Source of the DNA: an uncultured Lachnospiraceae bacterium
GTDB taxonomy: Bacteria > Bacillota > Clostridia > Lachnospirales > Lachnospiraceae
DNA length: 64,000 nucleotides
Direction: 5' to 3'
Assembly: GCA_934320845.1 (NCBI GenBank)
Contig: CAKRFU010000013.1
Location: 20,471 to 84,470, forward strand
Shown one piece after another: positions 9,250-18,205 of this stretch (its first letter is position 1; each line of letters opens with the position of its first letter). The position numbers were made by a program, and so were the translations under genes. Below the pieces are notes generated by a model. That model was not told the DNA's origin. It saw only the letters and a list, made by a program, of their open reading frames with translations, and did no database searches.

Positions 9250-11094
9250 ATGTCTAAAAAAGAAATGATAAAAACAAATCTGCGAGGATTGAAATTGGTG
9301 TATTCATCACTTTCTATTCCGAAAATTTTTGTTATATTATTTGTTGTATTTGATGTAATGTATAATTACTGGGGATTGTTTTTTGCTTCACGTCTTATTG
9401 ATGACCTTGTTTTAAGGGTTGAAAGAGAGCGTATATTGGGAGATTTTTTAGGACTTACGGTTGGAAATGGGATTTTGTATCTTGCAATGTGTGTGGTGGT
9501 AAAATTTTATTTTTATGGTGGTTCCATGATATGGGAGGACGCAAATCATGAATTAAACAAAAAGCTTATGTCGATGGATTATGAATATATGGAATCTGAA
9601 ACTATCCAAAACAAACGGCGCGATATTGACAATATGGCTCGTGAGCATGGCTGTGGACTTAATATGCTTTTCTGGACAGCTACACCATTTGTTGAGCGTC
9701 TGCTTCAACTTGTCGTTGCGGGTATCATCACAGTACAGCTTTTTGTAAAATGTCTTACAGCTTATAAAACACAGGAGTGGAAAGGAATTTTGATAGTTTT
9801 ATCTTTTGTTGCATTTTTGATAATATTTTTGTATGTAAATCAGAGAATGACACAGAAGATACAGGCTAAAATAAATAAAAGCGTAGAAGAAAGACTTCCG
9901 TATACGAGAAAATATGATTTTTATGTTGATGAATATATAGGTAGAGAAGAATGTGGAAAGACAGTGCGGCTGTTTAATCAGCAAAGTCTTTTGTCAGAAA
10001 CACTTAATGAGATTTTTGAAAAAGTATCAAAGCTTTTGAGCAGGCAGACAATTCTTGAAGCAAGAATGAATCAGTGGGCAGAGGGAATAAATGTATTAAT
10101 CTCAGGAATGATCTATCTTTTACTTGGCATTATGGCATTAAAGCGTGTAATTTCTGTTGGAAGCATATGTCTTTATGCGGGATGCATTACCAATTTTTTG
10201 TGGCATTTTCAAAGATGGAATCAGCAGGTATCAGTATTGAAAATGAATACAAAATATGTAAAGCAGTACCTCGATTTTCTGGATATAAAGAATAAAAAAT
10301 ACGAGGGAACATTGCCAGTTGAAAAGCGTGATGATGACAAATTTGTGGTTGAGTTTGAAAATGTATCATTTCATTATCCGGGCAGTGAAAAAAATATATT
10401 GGAGAATTTTTCTATCAGATTTAACATAGGTGAAAGACTTGCTGTTGTCGGTAGAAATGGTTCAGGTAAAACGACGTTTATCAAACTGTTATGCCGCTTA
10501 TATGATCCAACAGAGGGAAGGATACTTTTAAACGGAATAGATATAAGAAAATATGATTATAAGGAATATTTAAGTCTGTTTAGTGTAGTATTTCAAGATT
10601 TTCAGATACCGGCATTTACACTTGGGCAGATAGTTGCGGCATCACAGGAATATAATGAAGAGCGTGTAAATGATGCCGTAAAAAAAGCAGGACTTTCAAA
10701 TTTGGCAGCAAGAATGCCATATGGAAATGATACCTATCTTACAAAGGAATTTGATAAAACCGGAATTGATATATCAGGTGGTGAGGCACAAAAACTTGCG
10801 ATTGCAAGAGCATTGTATCATGATACTCCATTTGTCATACTTGATGAGCCGACAGCAGCACTTGATCCTATTGCTGAATACGAGGTGTATGCTAAATTTG
10901 ATGAACTTATTGGGACAAAAACAGCAGTATATATATCACATCGACTTTCAAGTTGTCAGTTTTGCAATGATATTCTTGTGATTGATGATGGAAAGGCAGT
11001 ACAAAGAGGCAGTCATGAAAAATTGATCGGCGAGGAAGGTCTTTATGCAAAGCTTTGGAAAACACAGGCAAAATATTATCAGAAAACTCAGTGA
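9250..11094 (+). CDS. ABC exporter half-transporter B (permease fused to ATPase)
   Basis: Second half-transporter, 614 residues, with the same domain order: membrane domain about residues 20-330, ATPase about 360-610. Walker A GRNGSGKTTF (about 401), Q-loop VFQDFQIPAF, signature ISGGEAQKLAIARAL, Walker B FVILDEPTAALD (about 530) and H-loop ISHRLSS are all intact. Both subunits keep the catalytic Glu, so neither nucleotide site looks degenerate, unlike many heterodimeric exporters. It starts 2 bases after subunit A and shares the LytTR-type promoter. Export of a peptide or lipid-like compound, or immunity to one, is inferred from family only. Confidence 0.9.
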   Translation: MSKKEMIKTNLRGLKLVYSSLSIPKIFVILFVVFDVMYNYWGLFFASRLIDDLVLRVERERILGDFLGLTVGNGILYLAMCVVVKFYFYGGSMIWEDANHELNKKLMSMDYEYMESETIQNKRRDIDNMAREHGCGLNMLFWTATPFVERLLQLVVAGIITVQLFVKCLTAYKTQEWKGILIVLSFVAFLIIFLYVNQRMTQKIQAKINKSVEERLPYTRKYDFYVDEYIGREECGKTVRLFNQQSLLSETLNEIFEKVSKLLSRQTILEARMNQWAEGINVLISGMIYLLLGIMALKRVISVGSICLYAGCITNFLWHFQRWNQQVSVLKMNTKYVKQYLDFLDIKNKKYEGTLPVEKRDDDKFVVEFENVSFHYPGSEKNILENFSIRFNIGERLAVVGRNGSGKTTFIKLLCRLYDPTEGRILLNGIDIRKYDYKEYLSLFSVVFQDFQIPAFTLGQIVAASQEYNEERVNDAVKKAGLSNLAARMPYGNDTYLTKEFDKTGIDISGGEAQKLAIARALYHDTPFVILDEPTAALDPIAEYEVYAKFDELIGTKTAVYISHRLSSCQFCNDILVIDDGKAVQRGSHEKLIGEEGLYAKLWKTQAKYYQKTQ

Positions 11095-11434
11095 TGTTAC
11101 AACTAGTGTAGTGTATCATTGATACAATACACTTAGAAGAGGTCTGAAAAAATAGGAAGCCCGTTGGATTTTGAAAATGGGTGGTTCACTAATGTGGATG
11201 AAAAATCTTCTGGCACGTATCTTTCTTTACTTGGAGATGTTTCAATGTTAAAATGCAGTTATAGAATATTGAGTGTTTTTGTATAAAACTATTTTTTTCA
11301 GGTTAAGCATAGCCTGATGTTGGCTATATTGTTTCTGAGCGGAAGCGAATAGCTTTCATGGAATTATTTGGTAAAAAAGTCACTCAGAAATGAGGATTAG
11401 CGTGAAGATTAAAAATGCATACAGGAGGGTGTAT
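11095..11434. other. Gene-free gap with a small palindrome
   Basis: About 340 bases with no convincing gene. Directly after the exporter stop lies a symmetrical element: arms AGTGTAT (11110-11116) and ATACACT (11127-11133), with TGTATC-ATT-GATACA nested inside (11112-11126). No T-run follows, so it is a better candidate for an operator or RNA hairpin than for a terminator. The rest is AT-rich and without a clear signal apart from an open frame at 11155-11287 that lacks a start. Confidence 0.5.
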
Positions 11435-13135
11435 ATGGCAAGAGTTGTAGGGATAGGAAATCAGAGCTTTGAATCAATTATAAAAGAAGAATGTTTTTAT
11501 ATAGACAAAACTGCATTTATAAAAGAATGGTGGGAAAATAAAGATATAGTAACACTTATAACAAGACCACGTCGTTTTGGGAAAACATTAAACATGGATA
11601 TGATAAAGTGTTTTTTTTCAAACGAGTATAGAGACAGAGGGGATTTATTTGAAGGACTTGATATTTGGAAAGATGAAAAATATCGTGAATTGCAGGGAAC
11701 ATATCCGGTGATATTTTTAAGTTTTGCAGCGATTAAACAAAATAATTATCAAGATACCATTGCTAAAATAAAAAAGATAATATGCAGTCTGTATCAATCA
11801 TTTATATTTTTAAAGGATTGGGATGGCTTAACAGATGAGGAAAAAAATAATGTTAAAAGAATATCGGAAGATATGTCAGATGTTACGGCACAGAGTGCCA
11901 TAAATGAATTAAGTAATTATCTGAGCCGCTATTATGGGAAAAAAGTTATCATTCTCCTTGACGAATATGATACACCTATGCAGGAGGCATATGTAAATGG
12001 CTATTGGGAAGAACTTGTTGCATTTACAAGAAGTCTTTTTAATTCAACATTCAAGACAAACCCATATCTTGAGCGAGCAATAATGACTGGAATAACCAGA
12101 GTATCAAGAGAAAGTATTTTCTCTGATCTTAACAATCTTGAAGTAGTAACTACATTATCACCAAAATATACTACTGCATTTGGTTTTACTGAACAGGAGG
12201 TATTTAATTCACTTGATGAGTTTGAACTTTCTGATCAAAAGGAAGAGGTTAAGGCATGGTATGATGGTTTTGTATTTGGAAAAGAGAGAGATATTTATAA
12301 TCCATGGTCGATAATAAATTATCTTGATAAAAAAGAATACAGGACATATTGGGCGGATTCAAGTTCAAATGGATTGGTATCTAAGCTGATACAACAGGGG
12401 TCATCAAAAACTAAAATAATAATGGGGGAACTGTTAGATGGAAAAAGCATAAAAACAAAGCTGGATGAACAGATAGTATTTGATCAGCTTGATGGGAATA
12501 CAGAAGCAATATGGAGTCTTTTATTAGCAAGTGGATATTTAAAAGTAGATTATTTTGATTTTGCAAAAGCAAATGGAAATAATATATATGAATTAAGCCT
12601 TACAAACTTTGAAGTGAAAAAAATGTTTGAAAAAATGATTGACAACTGGTTTAAAACAAGAGATGACTCATCAAGCGAGTTTGTAGGAGCATTGCTAAAA
12701 GGCGACTTAGAGGCAATGAATTATTATATAAATGAAATTACTGCTAACATTTTTAGTTGCTTTGATGTGGCTGGAAAAGAAGAATCAAGAATAAGACCGG
12801 AGAATTTCTATCATGGTTTTGTCCTAGGACTTATGGTAGACCAGTCTGAGAACTATATTATAACATCAAATCGTGAAAGCGGCTTTGGCAGATACGATAT
12901 AATGTTAGAACCTATAGACAAAAACAACGATAAGTATCCTGGAATAATAATAGAATTTAAAGTAATAAATTCAAGAAAAGAAAATTCACTTGAGGAAACA
13001 GTCAAAGCGGCATTAAATCAGATAGAAGAAAAAAATTATGATGCCGAACTTATCAAACGAGGAGTAAATAAAGAAAACATTCATCATTATGGTTTTGCAT
13101 TTAAGGGCAAAGAAGTGTTGATAGAAGGCAGGTAG
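11435..13135 (+). CDS. AAA-ATPase-like protein with C-terminal PD-(D/E)XK nuclease-like domain
   Basis: Family common in gut Firmicutes and Bacteroidetes (AAA-ATPase_like plus PDDEXK_9). The N-terminal ATPase has Walker A RPRRFGKTLNMD (about residue 44) and Walker B VIILLDEYDTP (about 170). The C-terminal part ends in a nuclease-like core with GRYDIM and IIIEFKV (about 485-510), matching D-Xn-ExK. The start at 11435 follows a strong AGGAGGGT at 11423-11430; the upstream in-frame ATG has none. The function is not established. It is a stand-alone gene ending at a clear terminator, with no toxin, methylase or integrase beside it. Confidence 0.85.
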   Translation: MARVVGIGNQSFESIIKEECFYIDKTAFIKEWWENKDIVTLITRPRRFGKTLNMDMIKCFFSNEYRDRGDLFEGLDIWKDEKYRELQGTYPVIFLSFAAIKQNNYQDTIAKIKKIICSLYQSFIFLKDWDGLTDEEKNNVKRISEDMSDVTAQSAINELSNYLSRYYGKKVIILLDEYDTPMQEAYVNGYWEELVAFTRSLFNSTFKTNPYLERAIMTGITRVSRESIFSDLNNLEVVTTLSPKYTTAFGFTEQEVFNSLDEFELSDQKEEVKAWYDGFVFGKERDIYNPWSIINYLDKKEYRTYWADSSSNGLVSKLIQQGSSKTKIIMGELLDGKSIKTKLDEQIVFDQLDGNTEAIWSLLLASGYLKVDYFDFAKANGNNIYELSLTNFEVKKMFEKMIDNWFKTRDDSSSEFVGALLKGDLEAMNYYINEITANIFSCFDVAGKEESRIRPENFYHGFVLGLMVDQSENYIITSNRESGFGRYDIMLEPIDKNNDKYPGIIIEFKVINSRKENSLEETVKAALNQIEEKNYDAELIKRGVNKENIHHYGFAFKGKEVLIEGR

Positions 13136-13221
13136 TAATAATGAGTAAATAAGAAGTTTATTGACGTTTGTAGAGTATGATTATAAGTTTTAAATACAGA
13201 TAAAATTATATGACAGAAAGA

Positions 13222-13266
13222 GACTGTTGCATTAACGATAAAAGACGTTAGTGCACAGCCTTTTTT
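13222..13266 (+). terminator. Intrinsic terminator after the AAA-ATPase gene
   Basis: Imperfect hairpin with left arm CTGTTGCATTAACG (13224-13237) and right arm CGTTAGTGCACAG (13246-13258), followed by TTTTTT at 13261-13266. Confidence 0.8.
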
Positions 13267-13361
13267 ATTTTAGAAATTTTTTGCTTTTTTTGAAGACTTT
13301 TGTGAATTACAATCGTTTAATATAATGAAGAGTGAAAAAGAAAAATGGGAGGTGATGAAGC

Positions 13362-13892
13362 TTGGCGGACAATACCATACATATGATGCAATTGGAAAAG
13401 GCTATGGAGCAATACGAAAAACTTATTTTTTCAATATGTTATCGTATGTTGGGAGATTATTTTGATGCTCAGGATATGACGCAGGAAACATTTCTAACAT
13501 ATTACAGGGTGCTTGACCGGTTTGACGGTCAGAATGAAAAGGCTTTTTTAACAAAAATTGCAACGAATAAATGTCTTGATATTCTTAAATCCAAAAGAAG
13601 AAAAGAGATGCCGGCTGAAGATGACATACTGGAAAGTAATGTCGGGACAGTTTCATCTGTTGAGGAAGCTTTTTTGGAAGAAGAGATAAATCAGGAACTT
13701 ATCAATGCCTGCCGAGATTTAAAGCCGCCATATAATGAAGTTGCTTATGAATTTTATTGTTGTGATAAGACGGCAAGAGAGATTGCCGAGAGACGTGGAA
13801 TTAAGTTGAAAACAATTCAGACACAAATTTCAAGGGCAAAGAAAATGCTTCAAAAAAAATTGAAAGGAGGACGTTATGGCACATATAACTGA
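13362..13892 (+). CDS. RNA polymerase sigma factor, sigma-70 family (ECF-like)
   Basis: Alternative sigma factor of 176 residues with only regions 2 and 4. Region 2 (about 15-80) contains ICYRMLGDYFDAQDMTQETFLTYYRVLDRFDG and the -10-contacting FLTKIATNKCLDILKSKRR; region 4 (about 115-170) contains the helix-turn-helix TAREIAERRGIKLKTIQTQISRAK. The TTG start at 13362 is chosen because GGGAGGTG ends 7 bases upstream; the nearby ATG is out of frame. TATAAT at 13321-13326 may be its -10. It overlaps the next gene by 17 bases, and that gene encodes a likely anti-sigma factor. Confidence 0.9.
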   Translation: MADNTIHMMQLEKAMEQYEKLIFSICYRMLGDYFDAQDMTQETFLTYYRVLDRFDGQNEKAFLTKIATNKCLDILKSKRRKEMPAEDDILESNVGTVSSVEEAFLEEEINQELINACRDLKPPYNEVAYEFYCCDKTAREIAERRGIKLKTIQTQISRAKKMLQKKLKGGRYGTYN

Positions 13893-14442
13893 CGAGCAGA
13901 TAAAAAAATATTATGCGCATATGCTGAGACAGCCCGAAGAAACAGATATGCTTACGCATATTGCAAAATGTGAATATTGTGCCGGAAGATTTGCGTCAGG
14001 ATTACCTCAAACGGAAATGATAGGGTTACCTCATGGTGTTTCGGTGGAAATTTTGGAAAAAGCAGAGAAAATACCGACAAAACAGCGAAGACGCAGAGAG
14101 TATTACAGATATTGCACAAGGGTTGCACTTGGAATGTGTATGTCGTTTGCACTATTGGTTACTGCGAACTTAACATATAACTCAGATTCACAGAGCATGC
14201 CGGGAACAGTCTTAGAGGAAGTGCAGCAGGATAAGGGTGAAAAAATTGGAAGTGAAACTGCGAGAAAAGATTTGATGGCAAAAAAATCGGTGTATGAAAA
14301 AAAACAGTCGGAAATGAAAAAAAAGCAGGACACGGAAAGAAAAAAATTTATGGAAAAGCATAGGGAAAGCAGTGGGAGTAGATGTTTTAGTATAAACAGG
14401 TTTTTTAGAAATTTGCAAAAATATTTGAATATAAAAAAATAA
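13876..14442 (+). CDS. Putative zinc-finger anti-sigma factor, membrane anchored
   Basis: 188-residue protein with an N-terminal zinc-binding anti-sigma module (HIAKCEYC, the H-x3-C-x2-C pattern, about residues 35-42), a single membrane helix (about 78-96, VALGMCMSFALLVTANLTY) and an extracytoplasmic tail that is very rich in Lys and Glu and predicted helical. The layout and the 17-base overlap with the sigma gene point to a membrane-tethered inhibitor of that sigma factor. The partner is inferred from position. The tail ends in a Cys- and Phe-containing segment without a known domain. Confidence 0.78.
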   Translation: MAHITDEQIKKYYAHMLRQPEETDMLTHIAKCEYCAGRFASGLPQTEMIGLPHGVSVEILEKAEKIPTKQRRRREYYRYCTRVALGMCMSFALLVTANLTYNSDSQSMPGTVLEEVQQDKGEKIGSETARKDLMAKKSVYEKKQSEMKKKQDTERKKFMEKHRESSGSRCFSINRFFRNLQKYLNIKK

Positions 14443-14468
14443 AATAGGTTGGAGGAATAAGGATTATT

Positions 14469-15020
14469 ATGAAAAGAAAAAAAGGAAAATTTTTAACATT
14501 CTGTTTTTCATGTATACCGGGAGCAGGACAGATGTTTTTAGGATTTTTTAAAGAGGGCGTAAGCCTTATGACAATGTTTTTTGGAATTTTAATACTGACA
14601 AATTGGCTGTATATTGAAATGTTTGGTTTCGGTGCAATAATTGTTTGGTTCTATGCTTTTTTTGATGCCATGAACAAAAATTCATTGCCAGATGAAGAAT
14701 TTGAGGAACTTGAAGATAATTATATATGGGGTTCGCATTTAGACGGACTTCCTGAAATTCCAAAAGGAAAGGGCAGAAAGGTATTAGCAATAGTTCTCAT
14801 ATGTCTGGGTATATATATGTTATGTAACAGCATTATTTCGGCACTTGCAGGTATGGGAATATACATTTCATATGAAATAAATGAATTTTTATTGCGTTAT
14901 GTACCACAATTTGCAGTAGCATTTATTATAATCGCAGTCGGAATACGCATGATAATGGGAAAAAAGAAAGCATTTGATTTTGATGACGAGAAATACTTTG
15001 AGGGGAGAGAAGATAAATGA
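14469..15020 (+). CDS. Small multi-pass membrane protein of the sigma operon
   Basis: 183 residues of unknown function with about four hydrophobic segments (about 8-25, 34-70, 100-130, 138-155) and a charged C-terminus. The N-terminal FCFSCIPGAGQMFLGFFKEGVSLM resembles TM2-like membrane domains. It sits 26 bases after the anti-sigma gene and overlaps the next gene by four bases (ATGA), so it is part of the same operon. A role in an envelope stress response is a guess from context. Confidence 0.7.
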   Translation: MKRKKGKFLTFCFSCIPGAGQMFLGFFKEGVSLMTMFFGILILTNWLYIEMFGFGAIIVWFYAFFDAMNKNSLPDEEFEELEDNYIWGSHLDGLPEIPKGKGRKVLAIVLICLGIYMLCNSIISALAGMGIYISYEINEFLLRYVPQFAVAFIIIAVGIRMIMGKKKAFDFDDEKYFEGREDK

Positions 15021-15325
15021 GACAGCGCAGAATAGGTACAATAACACTGGGAGTTTCACTTGTATTATTTGGGATATTGTTTATGATTCGTATATTTGGC
15101 GGCGTATTAAACTATACATTGATTTTCCATCTGTGGCCGTTGATTCTGGTTGCACTCGGCTTGGAAATATTATATTATAGTTGTTTGGCATCTGAAAAAG
15201 CTGGAACCTACGATTTTGCGGCAATTATTATTTTGATAATGATAGTATTTTTTGCAATGTGCATGGCTGGTTTTGATATGGTGCTTACGAATATGCCAAA
15301 AGACATTTGGGATAAATGGTGGTAA
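15017..15325 (+). CDS. DUF5668/LiaF-TM-like small membrane protein
   Basis: 102 residues. The pattern RRIGTITLGVSLVLFGILFMIRIFGG, then FHLWPLILVALGLEIL, then a third hydrophobic helix matches the small membrane modules at the N-terminus of LiaF/LiaI-type envelope stress proteins. Its start overlaps the stop of the preceding gene (ATGA), indicating translational coupling, and truA starts 9 bases downstream. The exact function is unknown. Confidence 0.75.
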   Translation: MRQRRIGTITLGVSLVLFGILFMIRIFGGVLNYTLIFHLWPLILVALGLEILYYSCLASEKAGTYDFAAIIILIMIVFFAMCMAGFDMVLTNMPKDIWDKWW

Positions 15326-15334
15326 GGAGAAAAA

Positions 15335-16147
15335 ATGAAACGAATAAAACTGACGGTGGCATACGACGGTACAAATTATCATGGCTGGCAGATACAGCCG
15401 AATGCGGTTACAGTTGAAGGTGAATTAAATAAAGCTGTATCAGAGCTTACCGGGGAACATATAGAAATTATAGGGGCAAGCAGAACCGATGCGGGGGTGC
15501 ATGCTCTTGGCAATGTGGCTGTGTTTGATACAGAGAGCAGGATACCGGGAGAAAAGTTTTCATATGCGCTAAATCAAAGACTTCCGGAAGATATAATAAT
15601 ACAAAGTTCAGAAGAAGTGGCTTTAGACTTTCACCCACGCTATCAGGAATGCAGAAAAACATATGAATACACTATTTTAAACAGAAAATTTCCGTTACCT
15701 GAATATAGAAATACGGCACATTTTGATTATGGAAATCTTGATGTGAAAGCAATGCAGGATGCATGCAAAGCTTTTATCGGGGAACATGACTTTGCGGGAT
15801 TTTGTTCAGCGGGAGCGCAGGTAAAAACAACAGTCAGGACAATATACAGTTTAGAGGTCGAGTGTATAGAGTTTGGGAAAGCAAAGCCGGGCGGTGAAAA
15901 AAGTGAAGATTTGTCTGCCGGGACGGATAAACAAAAAGAAAATGACAGGATTATAAGAATAAGAGTAAACGGAAACGGTTTCCTTTATAATATGGTGCGT
16001 ATAATTGCGGGAACACTTCTCGAAGTGGGAAAAGGAAATATACCATCTGAAAAGATTGGAGAAATAATAGCTTCAACTGACAGGGCGAAAGCGGGGCCGA
16101 CAGCACCGGCAAGGGGACTTAAGCTTGTGGAGATTAGGTATGTGTAA
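15335..16147 (+). CDS. truA: tRNA pseudouridine synthase A (copy 1)
   Basis: Converts U38-U40 of the tRNA anticodon arm to pseudouridine. 270 residues, slightly long for the family because of a Gly/Glu/Lys-rich insert around residues 185-205. The N-terminus VAYDGTNYHGWQIQPN, the catalytic-Asp motif GASRTDAGVHALGNV (about 48-62), and the C-terminal FLYNMVRIIAGTLLEVGKG are all intact. It ends the sigma operon, with 9 bases between it and the DUF5668-like gene. A second complete truA is encoded at 20723-21460 on the other strand. Confidence 0.95.
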   Translation: MKRIKLTVAYDGTNYHGWQIQPNAVTVEGELNKAVSELTGEHIEIIGASRTDAGVHALGNVAVFDTESRIPGEKFSYALNQRLPEDIIIQSSEEVALDFHPRYQECRKTYEYTILNRKFPLPEYRNTAHFDYGNLDVKAMQDACKAFIGEHDFAGFCSAGAQVKTTVRTIYSLEVECIEFGKAKPGGEKSEDLSAGTDKQKENDRIIRIRVNGNGFLYNMVRIIAGTLLEVGKGNIPSEKIGEIIASTDRAKAGPTAPARGLKLVEIRYV

Positions 16148-16284
16148 AAATTGTATATTTGTGATATCCTACGCACTTGCAATGAATCCACGATTATGCT
16201 ATTATCTCGTTTGTGAGCGGTATTCGGATTAAAAGGAAACTGCATCAGAGATAATGTGACCTCTGCTGATGTGGAGGTGGTAAT

Positions 16285-17145
16285 ATAAACATAGGTTTTA
16301 TAGGAGCAGGAGCTGTTGCTTGCAGTATGGGAAAATATCTCAGTGAAAACAGCAGTATTGCAAAAATTAAAGGTTATTATAGTAGGACGAAAAAAAGCGC
16401 GGACATTGCGGCGACTTTTACAAACTCTACAGCATATGATTCATCAGAAGAATTGGTGAAAGAATGTGATATCGTATGCGTAGCGACACCTGATGATAGC
16501 ATTTTAAAAGTATGGGAACAGATTAAAGATTTTAATCTGCATAAAAAAATTATATGTCATTTTAGCGGTTCATTATCATCTGATATTTTTTCCGGGATAG
16601 AGAAAACCGGAGCAGAAAAAATTTCTATTCATCCAATGTACGCGTTTAGCGACAAATTCACATCATATAAGCAATTAAATACAGCAAGGCTTACAATTGA
16701 AGGCAGTAAAGAGGCGGTAAAAGTCATAAAGGAGCTTTTTGGAGCTGAATTGAAACATCACATTTTTGAACTGAAAGCTTCAGATAAGGTAAAATATCAT
16801 GCGGCAGCGGCGTTTGCGAGCAATTATATTGTTGGAATTATTGATGTCGCACTTGAACTTTTGAAAAATTGTGGTTTTACTGATAAAGATGCCGTATCTC
16901 TTTTGGAACCATTGATTACAGGAAATGTTAAATCTGTGCTTCAAAATGGAACAAAAGATGCATTGACAGGTCCGGTTATCAGAAATGATATTGGAACAGT
17001 AAAAAAACATATAGAAGCACTCGAAGAAAAAGATATGATTGACATATATAAGAGTGTAGGAAAAAGGCTTGTGGATATTTCAAAGCAAAAATATTCCGAT
17101 AGGGATTATGGTGAATTGGAAGATATTTTTTCTAAAAGACAGTAA
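16285..17145 (+). CDS. panG: PanG-type ketopantoate reductase (Rossmann plus DUF2520), ATA start
   Basis: 286-residue NADPH-type Rossmann protein. It opens with NIGFIGAGAVACSMGKYL (glycine-rich dinucleotide loop), continues with CDIVCVATPDD, and has a C-terminal all-helical DUF2520 domain (HAAAAFASNYIVGIIDVALELL, ALTGPVIRNDIGTVKKHIEAL). In Francisella and Enterococcus, proteins of this type (PanG) act as ketopantoate reductase. No panE or ilvC is visible here and panB follows directly. The glycine-rich strand begins before the first ATG (16327); only an ATA at 16285 sits correctly behind GGAGGTGG (16273-16280), and an in-frame TGA at 16267 excludes an earlier start. Confidence 0.82.
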   Translation: MNIGFIGAGAVACSMGKYLSENSSIAKIKGYYSRTKKSADIAATFTNSTAYDSSEELVKECDIVCVATPDDSILKVWEQIKDFNLHKKIICHFSGSLSSDIFSGIEKTGAEKISIHPMYAFSDKFTSYKQLNTARLTIEGSKEAVKVIKELFGAELKHHIFELKASDKVKYHAAAAFASNYIVGIIDVALELLKNCGFTDKDAVSLLEPLITGNVKSVLQNGTKDALTGPVIRNDIGTVKKHIEALEEKDMIDIYKSVGKRLVDISKQKYSDRDYGELEDIFSKRQ

Positions 17146-17283
17146 ATACAAAGATGGAAATGTACCTGAAATCCGATACGTTTCAAAATAACAGTTTTTG
17201 GATATGCAATTTTAGTGATGCAGTCCAAATAAAGAAATCTGACCTGAAATAAAGAGGCAGATATTCGGAAAGGAATTTATAAT

Positions 17284-18111
17284 ATGAAAAACACAGTAAG
17301 AACATTTCAGATGGCAAAGGAAAAGGGCGAGAAGATTACAATGCTTACAGCCTATGATTATTCAACAGCGAGACTTATGGAAGAAGCAGGAATAAATGCT
17401 ATTCTTGTAGGAGATTCTCTCGGAAATACAATTCTTGGGTATGAAGACACTATCTCAGTTACAGTTGATGATATGATACATCACGGAGCAGCCGTTGCCA
17501 GAGGAACAAGTGATACTATGGTTGTTATAGATATGCCGTTTATGTCATACCAGACAGGAACAAGAGATGCACTTATAAATGCAGGAAGACTGATGAAAGA
17601 AGGCCGTGCAGGTGCAGTGAAACTTGAAGGTGGAGCAAGTGTATGCCCACAGATAAAGGCTATAACAGAAGCAGGAATACCAGTTATGGCACATTTAGGA
17701 CTTACACCGCAGTCTGTAAATGCATTTGGCGGTAACAGAGTTCAGGGTAAGACAGAAGCAGCGGCAAAGAAACTTATTGAAGATGCACTTGCAGTACAGG
17801 AGGCAGGAGCATTTGCGGTTGTATTAGAATGTATTCCTGAAAAACTTGCAAAAATTGTTACGGAAAAACTTGATATTCCGACTATCGGAATTGGTGCAGG
17901 CGCAGGTTGTGACGGACAAATACTTGTATATCAGGATATGCTTGGAATGTTTTCAGATTATGTGCCTAAGTTTGTCAAGAAATTTGCAAATGTTGGTGAT
18001 GTGATGAAGCAGGCATTTAAGGATTATATCAATGAAGTTTCAGCAGGAACATATCCGGCTCAGGAGCACACATTTAAAATCGATGAGGATGTTTTGGAAA
18101 AGTTGTATTAA
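17284..18111 (+). CDS. panB: 3-methyl-2-oxobutanoate hydroxymethyltransferase
   Basis: First committed enzyme of pantothenate synthesis: transfers a hydroxymethyl group from methylenetetrahydrofolate to ketoisovalerate. 275 residues, a TIM barrel of normal length. Motifs: [36 protein letters not shown] with metal-binding Asp residues, MPFMSYQ, KLEGG, and [19 protein letters not shown]. It lies 138 bases after panG; a GGAAAGGA ribosome site precedes the ATG. Confidence 0.97.
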   Translation: MKNTVRTFQMAKEKGEKITMLTAYDYSTARLMEEAGINAILVGDSLGNTILGYEDTISVTVDDMIHHGAAVARGTSDTMVVIDMPFMSYQTGTRDALINAGRLMKEGRAGAVKLEGGASVCPQIKAITEAGIPVMAHLGLTPQSVNAFGGNRVQGKTEAAAKKLIEDALAVQEAGAFAVVLECIPEKLAKIVTEKLDIPTIGIGAGAGCDGQILVYQDMLGMFSDYVPKFVKKFANVGDVMKQAFKDYINEVSAGTYPAQEHTFKIDEDVLEKLY

Positions 18112-18205
18112 TTTTTAGCTTGAAATTTGTGAATAAAATTTAGGCTGTGAGGATTGCACAGTTATAATAAAAATATTTTGTTTTAATAGATTGGAGTAAG
18201 AAATC

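Noticed and set aside
11155..11287. Open frame of about 44 codons (GSPLDFENGWFTNVDEKSSGTYLSLLGD...) after the ABC exporter genes
   Set aside because: No start codon with a ribosome site, stop at 11134 just upstream, and no recognised family. It may be a remnant but cannot be supported.
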